Shown: positions 1 to 7,885, counted from the first letter of the stretch. The stretch: 17,542 nucleotides of DNA from Sedimenticola_A endophacoides (GCA_003062345.1 PQCO01000243.1:1-17542), one strand, 5' to 3'. Made by a program: numbers and translations. The notes: a model not told the origin generated them from the letters alone.

Positions 1-61
1 GCAATGTGCGGGACGGAGTCGTGATGAGCGCAGGACGGTCGGGGCAGTAACGGCTGTCGCG

Positions 62-1909
62 TTGGCGAGTCGATTTTGGGGACTGGGATGTCCCAAAATC
101 TTTCACGAGGTAGCGACACTCTTGCAGGCCTGCCGGGATACCGGCGCCCAGGCGGTGCACCCAGGCTACGGGTTTCTCTCGGAGAACGCCGCCTTCTGCG
201 AGGCGCTGGAGCGCGAGGGTATCGCCTTCATCGGCCCCGCCACCTTCGCCATCACCAGCATGGGCGACAAGATCACCTCCAAGAAGCTGGCCGGCGAGGC
301 GGGGGTCAATATCATCCCCGGTCACACCGAGGTGATTCGCGACGCCGAGGAGGCGGTGCGCATCTCCGATGCCATCGGCTACCCGGTGATGCTCAAGGCC
401 TCGGCCGGTGGCGGCGGCAAGGGGATGCGCGTCGCCCACAACGCCGAAGAGGCGCGCGACGGCTTCGAGCGGGCCAGCAACGAGGCGCGCTCCAGCTTCG
501 GCGATGACCGGGTATTCATCGAGAAATTCATCGAGGAGCCGCGCCACATCGAGATCCAGGTGATGGCCGACACCCATGGCAATGTCATCTATCTCAACGA
601 GCGCGAGTGCTCCATCCAGCGCCGCCACCAGAAGGTGATCGAGGAGGCCCCATCGCCGTTTCTCGACGCGGCCACCCGCAAGGCGATGGGCGAACAGGCG
701 GTGGCCCTGGCCCGGGCGGTGCAGTACCGCTCGGCGGGTACCGTCGAATTCATCGTCGACGCCCAGCGCAACTTCTACTTCCTGGAGATGAACACCCGGC
801 TGCAGGTCGAACACCCGATCACCGAAAAGATCACCGGGGTCGACCTGGTGGAGCTGATGATCCGCGTGGCCGACGGCGAGGCGTTGCCGCTGGGCCAGGA
901 GGAGGTGCGCCTCGACGGTTGGGCGATTGAGGCGCGGGTCTACGCCGAGGACCCGTTCCGCAACTTCCTCCCCTCCATCGGGCGTCTGGTTCACTACCGC
1001 CCGCCCGCCGAGGATTCGCATGTGCGGGTCGATACCGGCGTCTACGAGGGGGGCGAGGTGTCGATGTTCTACGATCCGATGATCGCCAAGCTGGTCACCT
1101 ACGGCGCCGATCGCGGCGAGGCGATCCGGCGAATGCAGCGGGCCCTGGACGAGTACTACATCCGTGGCGTGCAGCACAACATCAGCTTTCTCAACGCCCT
1201 GATGGTGCACCCCCGGTTCATCGAGGGGCGGCTCACCACCAACTTCATCGCCGAGGAGTACCCCGACGGCTTCAATGCCGGGATGGTGCCCCAGGAGGAC
1301 CCGGCCAAGCCGATCGTGGTGGCGGCGATGATCCACCGCCATTACATGGACCGCGCCGCTCACCTCAGCGGCCAGTTGCAGGGCTACGGACGCAAGGTCG
1401 GCGAGGAGTGGGCGGTGGTGATCGAGCGCCGGATTCACGCGGTGCGGGTCAGGCCGACCCAGAACGGCTACCACGTCCATTACGACGGACGCGACTATTC
1501 GGTGGTGACCGACTGGGCCCTGGGCCAGCCCCTGTTCGAGGGGAGCATCAACGGCGAGACCCTCTGTTTCCAGGTCGAGCGCCAGGGGCTCCGTTACAGC
1601 CTCTACCACCGGGGCGCCCGTATCGACGCCCTGGTGATGACCCCGCGCGCCGCCGAACTCAACGATCTGATGCCGGAGAAGGCGGCCCCCGACCTCTCCC
1701 GCTTCCTGCTCTCGCCGATGCCCGGGCTGCTGGTCAAGGTATCGGTCAGTGAGGGGCAGGAGGTGAAGGCCGGTGAGGAGCTGGCGGTGATCGAGGCGAT
1801 GAAGATGGAGAACGTGCTGCGCGCCGAGCGCGATGGGGTGGTGGCGCGGGTCAGCGCCGGGGTGGGCGACAGCCTGATGGTGGATCAGACCATCATCGAG
1901 TTCGAGTGA
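62..1909 (+). CDS. pccA: Propionyl-CoA (acyl-CoA) carboxylase alpha subunit, biotin carboxylase + BCCP, N-terminus disrupted
   Basis: ATP-dependent carboxylation of enzyme-bound biotin with bicarbonate; the carboxyl group is then passed by a beta subunit (not in view) to propionyl-CoA or a similar acyl-CoA. Visible from the TTG at 62: HPGYGFLSEN (residue 33 on), the ATP-grasp glycine loop GGGGKG (116-121), the ERECSIQRRHQK and EMNTRLQVEHP active-site segments, a biotin carboxylase C-terminal domain, a linker (BT-like) region, and a C-terminal biotinyl domain with EAMKMEN, biotinyl Lys ~581. Family members start with a Rossmann-like segment (KxLIANRGEIAxR) about 70 residues before HPGYGF. That segment is absent here: similarity begins only near residue 18-20 (nt ~113-120), preceded by unrelated sequence holding a hairpin. 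The frame is open to base 2, so the true start is unknown and TTG 62 is only nominal. Either the gene is broken or the window starts at a junction. Choice of propionyl-CoA as substrate rests on the meaB and mce neighbours. Confidence 0.9.
   Translation: MASRFWGLGCPKIFHEVATLLQACRDTGAQAVHPGYGFLSENAAFCEALEREGIAFIGPATFAITSMGDKITSKKLAGEAGVNIIPGHTEVIRDAEEAVRISDAIGYPVMLKASAGGGGKGMRVAHNAEEARDGFERASNEARSSFGDDRVFIEKFIEEPRHIEIQVMADTHGNVIYLNERECSIQRRHQKVIEEAPSPFLDAATRKAMGEQAVALARAVQYRSAGTVEFIVDAQRNFYFLEMNTRLQVEHPITEKITGVDLVELMIRVADGEALPLGQEEVRLDGWAIEARVYAEDPFRNFLPSIGRLVHYRPPAEDSHVRVDTGVYEGGEVSMFYDPMIAKLVTYGADRGEAIRRMQRALDEYYIRGVQHNISFLNALMVHPRFIEGRLTTNFIAEEYPDGFNAGMVPQEDPAKPIVVAAMIHRHYMDRAAHLSGQLQGYGRKVGEEWAVVIERRIHAVRVRPTQNGYHVHYDGRDYSVVTDWALGQPLFEGSINGETLCFQVERQGLRYSLYHRGARIDALVMTPRAAELNDLMPEKAAPDLSRFLLSPMPGLLVKVSVSEGQEVKAGEELAVIEAMKMENVLRAERDGVVARVSAGVGDSLMVDQTIIEFE
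72..100. repeat. Inverted repeat at the pccA 5' junction
   Basis: Left arm GATTTTGGGGAC (72-83) and right arm GTCCCAAAATC (90-100) are complementary apart from one extra G, around a 6-nt loop TGGGAT. It lies just before the point where recognisable carboxylase sequence begins (~113-120) and inside the open frame. It looks like a short palindromic dispersed element (REP-like) or the end of a small mobile element. The identity is inferred; no second copy occurs in the window. Confidence 0.55.
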
Positions 1910-1922
1910 CCCGGGAGACGGC

Positions 1923-2912
1923 GTGAGCATGGAGCTGGAGGCGCTGGCCGAGGGGGTCCTGGGCGGGCAGCGCCGTGCCCTGTCACGGGCCATCACCCTG
2001 GTTGAATCGAGCCGCGCCGATCACCGCGAGCGGGCCGCGCGGTTGCTGCAACGGCTCGCGCCCCACGCGGGCGGGGCGATGCGCATCGGCGTCACCGGGG
2101 TGCCGGGGGCCGGGAAATCGACCTTCATCGAGGCCCTGGGCAACCACATCCTGGACCGGGGGCAGCGCCTCGCGGTGCTGGCGGTCGACCCCTCGTCGGT
2201 GCGCAGCGGCGGCTCCATCCTGGGTGACAAGACCCGCATGGAGCGGCTGGCCCGGCGCCGCGAGGCGTTTATCCGGCCCTCGCCCGCCGGGCAGACCCTG
2301 GGTGGGGTGACGCGCCGCACCCGCGAGACCATGCTGCTGTGTGAGGCGGCCGGTTTCGATGTGGTGCTGGTGGAGACGGTGGGGGTGGGGCAGTCGGAGA
2401 CCGCGGTGGCGGAGATGACCGACATGTTCCTGCTGCTGTTGCTGCCGGGCGGGGGAGATGATCTGCAGGGGATCAAGCGCGGCATCATGGAGCTGGCCGA
2501 CCTGATCCTGGTAAACAAGGCCGATGGCGAGCTGGCGGCCACCGCCAACCACTCCGCCTCCGATTACCTGCATGCCCTGAAGCTGCTGCATCCGCGCACC
2601 CGCAATTGGCGGGTGCCGGTGAAGACCTGTTCGGCCCTGGAGGGGCGTGGGATCGAGGCGGCCTGGGAGACGGTCGAGCGCTATCGCCGGACCCTGGAGG
2701 CGAGCGGCGAGCTGTTGCAACGGCGCGCCGAGCAGGCGCGCTCCTGGATGTGGAGTGAGACGGCGGAGAGTCTGCTTGCGGCGCTGCGCGAGGATCAGTC
2801 GCTGCGCCAGCGCATCCCGGAGTTGGAGCGGGAGGTAATGGCCGGGCGGCTGCCCGCCACCGTGGCCGCCCGGCAGCTGTTGGATCTGTTCCTCGGCGGG
2901 GGGCGTGATTGA
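1923..2912 (+). CDS. meaB: Methylmalonyl-CoA mutase-associated GTPase MeaB (ArgK family)
   Basis: G3E-type P-loop GTPase that protects and reactivates B12-dependent methylmalonyl-CoA mutase and gates delivery of adenosylcobalamin to it in the cytoplasm. Visible motifs: Walker A GVPGAGKS (residues 59-66), the VDPSS and GGSILGDKTRM switch segment, ETVGVGQSE (G3 region) and NKADG (G4). Its 329 residues match the family's usual length, and the C-terminal helical dimerisation arm is present. The GTG start at 1923 is preferred over ATG 1929 because GGGAG (1913-1917) lies 5 nt before it. It follows the carboxylase gene by 13 nt, so the two are almost certainly co-transcribed. The mutase itself is not in the window. 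Confidence 0.95.
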   Translation: MSMELEALAEGVLGGQRRALSRAITLVESSRADHRERAARLLQRLAPHAGGAMRIGVTGVPGAGKSTFIEALGNHILDRGQRLAVLAVDPSSVRSGGSILGDKTRMERLARRREAFIRPSPAGQTLGGVTRRTRETMLLCEAAGFDVVLVETVGVGQSETAVAEMTDMFLLLLLPGGGDDLQGIKRGIMELADLILVNKADGELAATANHSASDYLHALKLLHPRTRNWRVPVKTCSALEGRGIEAAWETVERYRRTLEASGELLQRRAEQARSWMWSETAESLLAALREDQSLRQRIPELEREVMAGRLPATVAARQLLDLFLGGGRD

Positions 2913-2964
2913 GGCGCCCGCCGCGCTCGCGATGCGCGGGTATCAACCATTGGAGATGGCAAGT

Positions 2965-3363
2965 ATGATCGGAAGACTGAATCACGTGGCAATTGCCGTG
3001 CCCGACCTCGATGCGGCCACGGCGACCTACCGCGATACCCTGGGGGCGCGGGTCTCCGACCCCCTGGCCCTGCCCGAACACGGCGTCACCACGGTGTTCG
3101 TGGAGCTGCCCAACACCAAGATCGAACTGTTGCACCCCCTGGGCGAGACCTCGCCCGTCGCGCGCTTTCTGGAGAAGAGCCCGAGTGGCGGAATCCACCA
3201 CGTCTGCTACGAGGTGGACGACATCGAGGCGGCCGCCGCGCGCCTGCGCCGCGAGGGGGCGCGGGTGCTGGGGGAGGTGAAGACCGGCGCCCACGGCAAA
3301 CCGGTGCTGTTTCTCCACCCCAAGGATTTTTGCGGTACCCTGGTGGAGCTGGAGCAGGCCTGA
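2965..3363 (+). CDS. mce: Methylmalonyl-CoA epimerase
   Basis: Interconverts (S)- and (R)-methylmalonyl-CoA, linking the carboxylase product to the mutase substrate. It is a vicinal-oxygen-chelate fold protein of 132 residues, two beta-alpha-beta-beta-beta modules. Likely metal ligands are His7 (LNHVAIAV), Glu54 (KIELL), His79 (IHHVCYEVDD) and Glu128 (GTLVELE); Glu47 (FVELPN) is a candidate catalytic base. These assignments follow known epimerase structures. ATG 2965 is chosen because GGAG at 2952-2955 is well spaced and family proteins begin right at this MIGRLNHV-like segment. The frame is open further upstream to 2905, overlapping meaB, but that part has no family similarity. It is 52 nt after meaB, probably in the same operon. 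Confidence 0.93.
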   Translation: MIGRLNHVAIAVPDLDAATATYRDTLGARVSDPLALPEHGVTTVFVELPNTKIELLHPLGETSPVARFLEKSPSGGIHHVCYEVDDIEAAAARLRREGARVLGEVKTGAHGKPVLFLHPKDFCGTLVELEQA

Positions 3364-3383
3364 AGCGCCACACCTTTTCATCC

Positions 3384-3411
3384 GGTGCCACGGGGCTGTC
3401 CCGGTGGTGCC
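3384..3411 (+). other. Stable hairpin between mce and the carbonic anhydrase gene
   Basis: Two 12-nt arms (3384-3395 and 3400-3411) pair around the loop CTGT, with nine Watson-Crick pairs, two G-U wobbles and one G-G mismatch. No T-run follows, so it is not a classic intrinsic terminator. It may be a processing or stabilising structure, or a weak attenuator, in the 71-nt mce-can spacer. The function is inferred. Confidence 0.35.
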
Positions 3412-3434
3412 CAACAACCCCCGGGGGAATCGCC

Positions 3435-4082
3435 ATGTCGGATCTGGAGCGGCTGTTCGAGAACAACCTGGAGTGGGCGGAGCGGACCAGCCAGGAGAGC
3501 CCCGGTTTCTTTCAGCGGCTGGCCCGTCAGCAGCGCCCCGAGTATCTGTGGATCGGTTGTGCCGACAGCCGCGTGCCGGCCAACGAGATCGTCGGGCTGC
3601 TTCCAGGGGATCTGTTCGTCCACCGCAATGTCGCCAATCTGGTGGTGCACACCGATCTCAACTGCCTGTCGGTGCTGCAGTACGCGGTGGACGTGCTCAA
3701 GGTGCGGCACATCATCGTCTGTGGCCATTATGGCTGTGGCGGCGTGGCCGCGGCCCTCGGCAATCAGCCGCACGGGCTGATCGACAACTGGCTGCGCCAC
3801 ATCAAGGACGTCTACCACCTGCACCGCGAGCACTTCGGCCACTGCGTCGACGAGGCCGAGCGGGTGGACCTGCTGTGCGAGCTCAACGTCATCGAGCAGG
3901 TCTCCAATGTCTGCCACACCACCATCGTCCAGGATGCCTGGAAGCGGGGGCAGGATCTCACCGTCCACGGCTGGATCTACAGTATCCAGGACGGGGTGCT
4001 GCGCGATCTCAAGGTCAACTTCGACGCCCCGGAGCAGGTCCCCGAGCACTACCGCCAGGTGCCGGTCAGCAGTGAACGCTGA
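3435..4082 (+). CDS. can: Beta-class carbonic anhydrase (Can type)
   Basis: Zinc enzyme interconverting CO2 and bicarbonate in the cytoplasm. Its 215 residues are close to E. coli Can (220). Zinc ligands fall at the same numbers as in E. coli Can: Cys42 and Asp44 in CADSR, with Arg46 as partner of the Asp, then His98 and Cys101 in CGHYGCGG. Trp39, Arg64 and Tyr182 match the non-catalytic bicarbonate pocket (Trp39/Arg64/Tyr181) of the type II enzymes from Haemophilus and E. coli, so bicarbonate-sensitive, pH-dependent activity is expected. ATG 3435 is chosen from this register and from a GGGGGA ribosome site ~7 nt upstream; the frame is open further upstream to 3330, but that part overlaps mce. 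Placed after pccA-meaB-mce on the same strand, it may supply bicarbonate to the biotin carboxylase. That link is inferred. Confidence 0.95.
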   Translation: MSDLERLFENNLEWAERTSQESPGFFQRLARQQRPEYLWIGCADSRVPANEIVGLLPGDLFVHRNVANLVVHTDLNCLSVLQYAVDVLKVRHIIVCGHYGCGGVAAALGNQPHGLIDNWLRHIKDVYHLHREHFGHCVDEAERVDLLCELNVIEQVSNVCHTTIVQDAWKRGQDLTVHGWIYSIQDGVLRDLKVNFDAPEQVPEHYRQVPVSSER

Positions 4083-4091
4083 GTCCGCCTA

Positions 4092-4110
4092 CCCGCCCGG
4101 CGCCGGCGGG
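4092..4110 (+). terminator. GC-rich hairpin after the carbonic anhydrase gene
   Basis: A CCCGC...GCGGG stem with an inner GC-only core begins 10 nt after the can stop and just before the next promoter. No T-tract follows, so termination is plausible from its position but not shown by the sequence. Confidence 0.3.
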
Positions 4111-4113
4111 CGC

Positions 4114-4141
4114 TTGTGCAACCGCGCCGGTCGTCTATAGT
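4114..4141 (+). promoter_or_regulatory. Candidate sigma70 promoter of the GGDEF-EAL gene
   Basis: -35 TTGTGC (4114-4119) and -10 TATAGT (4136-4141, 5 of 6 to consensus) are 16 nt apart. They lie in the 136-nt gap after the carbonic anhydrase gene and would give a leader of about 70 nt. The -35 is weak (3 of 6). This suggests the signalling gene is transcribed separately from the propionyl-CoA block. Confidence 0.45.
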
Positions 4142-4218
4142 TTGTTCATCGGCCCTACGCGGAAAACGCGGGTGACAGTGTGCGTTCCGTCTGGAGGCGC
4201 CAGGCGAGGGAGAGGCGG

Positions 4219-6897
4219 ATGAGGGATGCAGTGGCACCGGATCGGGGCTCGGTGGATGCCGACCGGGTGGCGATGCTCTATGCCGGCACCCACTTCTCGG
4301 TCCTGGTGACCGCCGCCGTGGCCACCCTCTTCCTCGGTGTCCACTCGGCTCACCTGGCGCCGCGCCTGGTACTGCCCTGGATCTTGGCGCTGGCCGCGAT
4401 CCTGCTTCTGCGCAGCGCCATGGCCTGGCGTTATAACCGCCAGCCCTCCCTGGAGGCGGTACGGCACTGGGTTGCGTATCACCGCGCCGGGACCCTCGTC
4501 ACCGGGGTGCTCTGGGGGTGGGCCGGGGTGCTCTTCTTCCCCGAGCAGCAGGTTCACTTCCAGATCTTCACCGTGCTGGTGATCTCCGGCCTGGCGGCCG
4601 GGGCGCTTACCGTGCATGCGCCGGATTTCACCTCCTATCTCTATTACGCCATCCCCTCCCTGCTGCCGGTGGGCGGGATCTCGCTGCTGCAGGGCGATAC
4701 GCTCCATGTCAGCATCGGCGTACTGGTGTTCGCCCAGATGCTGTTCCTGCTGCGCACCGGTCACCGGCTCAACGAATCGGTCCTCGGGTCGCTGCGCCTG
4801 CGCTACGAGAACCAGGGCCTGGTGCGGGATCTGCAACGGGAGAAAAACCGGCTCGACACCCGGCTCGCGCGGGTACTCGACGGCAGCGCCAGCGAGGTCT
4901 ATCTGTTCGATGCCCAGACGCTCACCTGCCGTCTGGCCAACGGCGGGGCGCTGGAGAATCTGGGTCTGGAGGGGGATGACTGCGGACGCTTCACCCTGAT
5001 CGAGCTGATCGACGGCATCGACCGGGCGGAGTTTGAGCGACTGGTCCGGCCCCTGCGCGAAGGGGAGGTGGCGGGGCTGAGCCTGCAGGTGCGGCACCGG
5101 CGCCGCGACGGCACCACCTACCCGGTGGAGGCGCGGCTACAGTACTCGGAGCGCGAGGAGCCGCCGGTGTTCGTGCTCACCGCCCTTGACCTCACCGACC
5201 GCGAAGCGGCCCAGGAGCAGGTGTGCAAGCAGCAGGCACTGATGCGCTCGGTGATCGCCAGCGCGCCGATCGCCATCTGGTCCCTGGATCCGCAAGGGCG
5301 GATCACCTTCATCGACGGCTCGCGCTCCGGAATCCGCGGTGAGCTGCCGGTGGCCGAGGTGGGGGACAACTTCTTCAGCGTATTCCGTGACACCGCTCCG
5401 GTGGTCGCAGACGGCCACCGCGCCCTGTCCGGTGAGGGCTTCGTCTCCACCCTGGATATCGGTGCGTCGCGCTATGAGATGCACTACTCGCCCCTGCTCG
5501 ACGGTGACGGTCATCTGAACGGCACCATCGGCGTGGCGATCGACAACACCGAGCGCAAGGAGTACGAGGATCGCCTGATCCGTCAGGCCAACTTCGATGA
5601 CTTGACCGGCCTGCCGAACCGCAACTACATGCTGCCGAGACTCGGCGACGCCTTCGCCCGGGCGCGGCGTCAGCGCAACCAGGTGGCGCTGCTGTTCCTG
5701 GACCTCGACAACTTCAAGACCATCAACGACACCCTGGGTCATCGCGCCGGCGATGAACTGCTGGTACTGGCCAGTGAGCGCATGCGCGCCACCCTGCGCG
5801 AATCGGACACCATGTTCCGCATGAGCGGCGACGAGTTTCTGGTCTGCCTGGAGGGGATCGGCGCGATCCGCGAGGTGGAGGTGGTGGCGCGCAAGCTCAA
5901 TCGGATCTTCGCCAGCCCCTTCGCGCTCGCCTCGGGGGAGGTGTACGCCTCGGTCAGCATCGGGATCTGCCTGTTTCCGGATGATGGCACGGATGTCGAG
6001 CAGCTGATGCAGGCGGCGGACGCGGCCATGTACGGCGCCAAGGCGCGGGGACGCAACACCTTCCAGTTGTTCACCCGACAGATGCGCGAGGAGGCCGAGG
6101 CGCGTCTGGCAATTGAATCCCAACTGCGCCGTGCCCTCGGCAGCGACGAGTTCTCGCTGGTCTATCAACCCAAGGTGGAGGTGCACAGCGGGCGTATCGT
6201 GGGGGCGGAGGCGCTGCTGCGCTGGGACAACGCGAGCCTGGGGGCGGTGGGCCCGGAGCGTTTCATCCCGGTCGCCGAGGACGCCGGCCTGATCACCGAT
6301 ATCGGCCGCTGGGTGATCGAGCAGGCGTGTCTGGAGGCGGTGTGCTGGCCGAATGACGACGATATCTCGGTGGCGGTCAATATCTCCTCGCGCCAGTTCC
6401 GCATGGGTGATCTGCTGGGCTGCGTGGGCGGGGCGCTGATGGCCAGCGGTCTGGCGCCGCGGCGGCTGGAGTTGGAGATCACCGAAAGCCTGCTGGTACA
6501 GGATGCGCCGGAGACGATTAATATCTTGAACGCCCTGCAGCGGCGGGGGGTGCGGCTGGCCCTGGACGACTTCGGCACCGGCTACTCCTCGCTCAGTTAC
6601 CTCAAACGATTCCCCCTGCAGGTGTTGAAGATCGATCGCTCCTTCATCCGTGACATCGGGGTCGATCGCAGCGACGAGGCGCTGGTGGAGGCGATTATCG
6701 CCATGGCCCACGCCCTGGATCTCGATCTGGTGGCCGAAGGGGTGGAGAGCGCCGGGCAGCTGGAGTTTATCCGCCTGCGCGGGGTGGAGATGATCCAGGG
6801 CTACTACTTCAGCCCCCCGGTCGATGCCGCGCGTTTCCGCGCCTACCTGAGCGAAGGCCCCCCCTGGGGTGCGCCCGGCAAGGCCACCGGGGGGTGA
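4219..6897 (+). CDS. Membrane-bound PAS-PAS-GGDEF-EAL cyclic-di-GMP enzyme
   Basis: Predicted inner-membrane protein that may both make c-di-GMP (GGDEF) and break it down (EAL). In 892 residues: about six TM helices (near 23-41, 51-69, 92-108, 114-133, 138-157, 162-179), a coiled-coil linker (~185-222), two PAS-like domains (~215-325 and ~340-455), GGDEF (~465-625) and EAL (~640-885). The synthase signature reads SGDEF (536-540), a tolerated variant. The DDLTGLPNR and NFKTINDTLGH segments are intact, and a product-inhibition I-site RxxD (RESD, 527-530) sits five residues before it. The EAL half keeps EALLRW (664 on), VNISSRQF, LEITES, the DDFGTG pair, LKID, AEGVE and QGYYFS, so no known catalytic residue is missing. 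ATG 4219 is chosen for its GGGAG site; GTG 4180 is in frame but has none. It ends 4 nt from a convergent gene. The net activity cannot be told from sequence. Confidence 0.95.
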   Translation: MRDAVAPDRGSVDADRVAMLYAGTHFSVLVTAAVATLFLGVHSAHLAPRLVLPWILALAAILLLRSAMAWRYNRQPSLEAVRHWVAYHRAGTLVTGVLWGWAGVLFFPEQQVHFQIFTVLVISGLAAGALTVHAPDFTSYLYYAIPSLLPVGGISLLQGDTLHVSIGVLVFAQMLFLLRTGHRLNESVLGSLRLRYENQGLVRDLQREKNRLDTRLARVLDGSASEVYLFDAQTLTCRLANGGALENLGLEGDDCGRFTLIELIDGIDRAEFERLVRPLREGEVAGLSLQVRHRRRDGTTYPVEARLQYSEREEPPVFVLTALDLTDREAAQEQVCKQQALMRSVIASAPIAIWSLDPQGRITFIDGSRSGIRGELPVAEVGDNFFSVFRDTAPVVADGHRALSGEGFVSTLDIGASRYEMHYSPLLDGDGHLNGTIGVAIDNTERKEYEDRLIRQANFDDLTGLPNRNYMLPRLGDAFARARRQRNQVALLFLDLDNFKTINDTLGHRAGDELLVLASERMRATLRESDTMFRMSGDEFLVCLEGIGAIREVEVVARKLNRIFASPFALASGEVYASVSIGICLFPDDGTDVEQLMQAADAAMYGAKARGRNTFQLFTRQMREEAEARLAIESQLRRALGSDEFSLVYQPKVEVHSGRIVGAEALLRWDNASLGAVGPERFIPVAEDAGLITDIGRWVIEQACLEAVCWPNDDDISVAVNISSRQFRMGDLLGCVGGALMASGLAPRRLELEITESLLVQDAPETINILNALQRRGVRLALDDFGTGYSSLSYLKRFPLQVLKIDRSFIRDIGVDRSDEALVEAIIAMAHALDLDLVAEGVESAGQLEFIRLRGVEMIQGYYFSPPVDAARFRAYLSEGPPWGAPGKATGG

Positions 6898-6901
6898 GCG
6901 C

Positions 6902-7885
6902 CTACTCCGCCCCGGCCGCCGCGCGGATGGTGGCGCTGTTGATCGCCGGGATGTACCCGGGGCGGGGACTGGCCCGGCGGGCGAACTTCTTGATCATGCC
7001 CTCCAGGTTGGGGCGTTTCTCGGCCGGGCCGTCGCCGCTGCCGATGCCGATGCCGCCGCCGAACTCGACGAACAGGTTCATGCCGTCGTCCAGGGCGCTC
7101 TGCAGGCAGCCGATCCAGTTGACCGGGTGAAAAAGCTGGAAGAAGAGGCGCGAGCGGATGCTCTCGGCAGCGCTTTCGTGAAAGCCCCCGGTGTAGTTGG
7201 AGAGCACGCGGATCCGTGGTTCGGCAAACTCGACCTGGTTGAGGGCCTCGCGGAAGTGGCGCGCGGCGCTGACCATGTAGTAGGTGTGGAAGGCGCCTTC
7301 GGTCTTGAGGCGGATCGCCTTCTTCTTGGGGTGGAGTTCGGCCATCTCGGCGGCCAGGGCGTCGAGGTCCGCGGGGGCGCCGCCGACCACCGTCTGATCG
7401 GGCAGGTTGAGGCCGGCGATGCCGCAGTAGTGCTTGTCGGCCAGGGGACGGGCCCCCTCAAGGTCGATGGTCAGGGCCGCCATCTCCCCCTCGCCGTGGG
7501 TGCCCATCAGTTCGCCGCGCCGGGCCACCAAACGCAGCGCGTCTTCGAAGCTCAGCGCACCGGCGGTCACCAGGGCGGAGTACTCACCCAGGCTGTGGCC
7601 GGCCGCAGCAGCAGGTTGCAGGGGCGTGTCGGCCAGTTCGCGATAGACGCTGAGGCAGGCGATGTGGTGGGTCAGCAGCACCGGCTGGGTGTAGCGGGTG
7701 AGGTGGATTCGCTCGTCCGGGTTTTCGCCGGAGAGCTTTGCCATGTCGTAGCCGAGCACGTCGCTCGCCTGTTCGTAGACGCGGCGGGCGGTCTCGAATT
7801 CGGCGCACAGATCGCTGCCGATGCCGGGGTATTGGGAGCCCTGGCCTGGGAAGATAAAGATGACGCGCTGTTCGGTCTCGGACAT
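6902..7885 (-). CDS. Solitary FabD-like acyl-carrier-protein acyltransferase (probably malonyl)
   Basis: Resembles malonyl-CoA:ACP transacylase, which loads malonyl groups onto acyl carrier protein. In 327 residues: N-terminal FPGQGSQ (13 on), nucleophile Ser98 in GHSLGE, Arg123 in ARRGELM, His200 in GAFHTYYM, and the late HPVNW segment. Ser, Arg and His correspond to E. coli FabD Ser92, Arg117 and His201. The AFH at the catalytic His resembles the malonyl-type AFH of polyketide acyltransferases rather than methylmalonyl-type ASH; substrate choice is inferred. The usual GPFHS context is altered to GAFHT, and the family's late VGPG reads FGGG. Start ATG 7885 has AGGAGA ~7 nt upstream; the frame remains open to 8119 without similarity. 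No other fatty-acid or polyketide genes flank it, so it is probably not the housekeeping fabD, though that cannot be excluded. Confidence 0.85.
   Translation of the reverse strand: MSETEQRVIFIFPGQGSQYPGIGSDLCAEFETARRVYEQASDVLGYDMAKLSGENPDERIHLTRYTQPVLLTHHIACLSVYRELADTPLQPAAAAGHSLGEYSALVTAGALSFEDALRLVARRGELMGTHGEGEMAALTIDLEGARPLADKHYCGIAGLNLPDQTVVGGAPADLDALAAEMAELHPKKKAIRLKTEGAFHTYYMVSAARHFREALNQVEFAEPRIRVLSNYTGGFHESAAESIRSRLFFQLFHPVNWIGCLQSALDDGMNLFVEFGGGIGIGSGDGPAEKRPNLEGMIKKFARRASPRPGYIPAINSATIRAAAGAE

Noticed and set aside
2905..2964. Longer N-terminus for methylmalonyl-CoA epimerase overlapping meaB
   Set aside because: The extra 20 residues have no family counterpart, and the well-spaced GGAG favours ATG 2965.
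3330..3434. Longer N-terminus for the carbonic anhydrase overlapping mce
   Set aside because: Zinc ligand numbering matches E. coli Can exactly from ATG 3435, which also has a good ribosome site.
5137..6711. 524-codon - strand open frame inside the GGDEF-EAL gene
   Set aside because: The + strand carries all GGDEF and EAL motifs; the antisense translation is low-complexity and has no ribosome site of note.
6860..6895. C-run/G-run pairing at the end of the GGDEF-EAL gene as a bidirectional terminator
   Set aside because: The runs lie within coding sequence, pairing is ambiguous and there is no T-tract on either strand.
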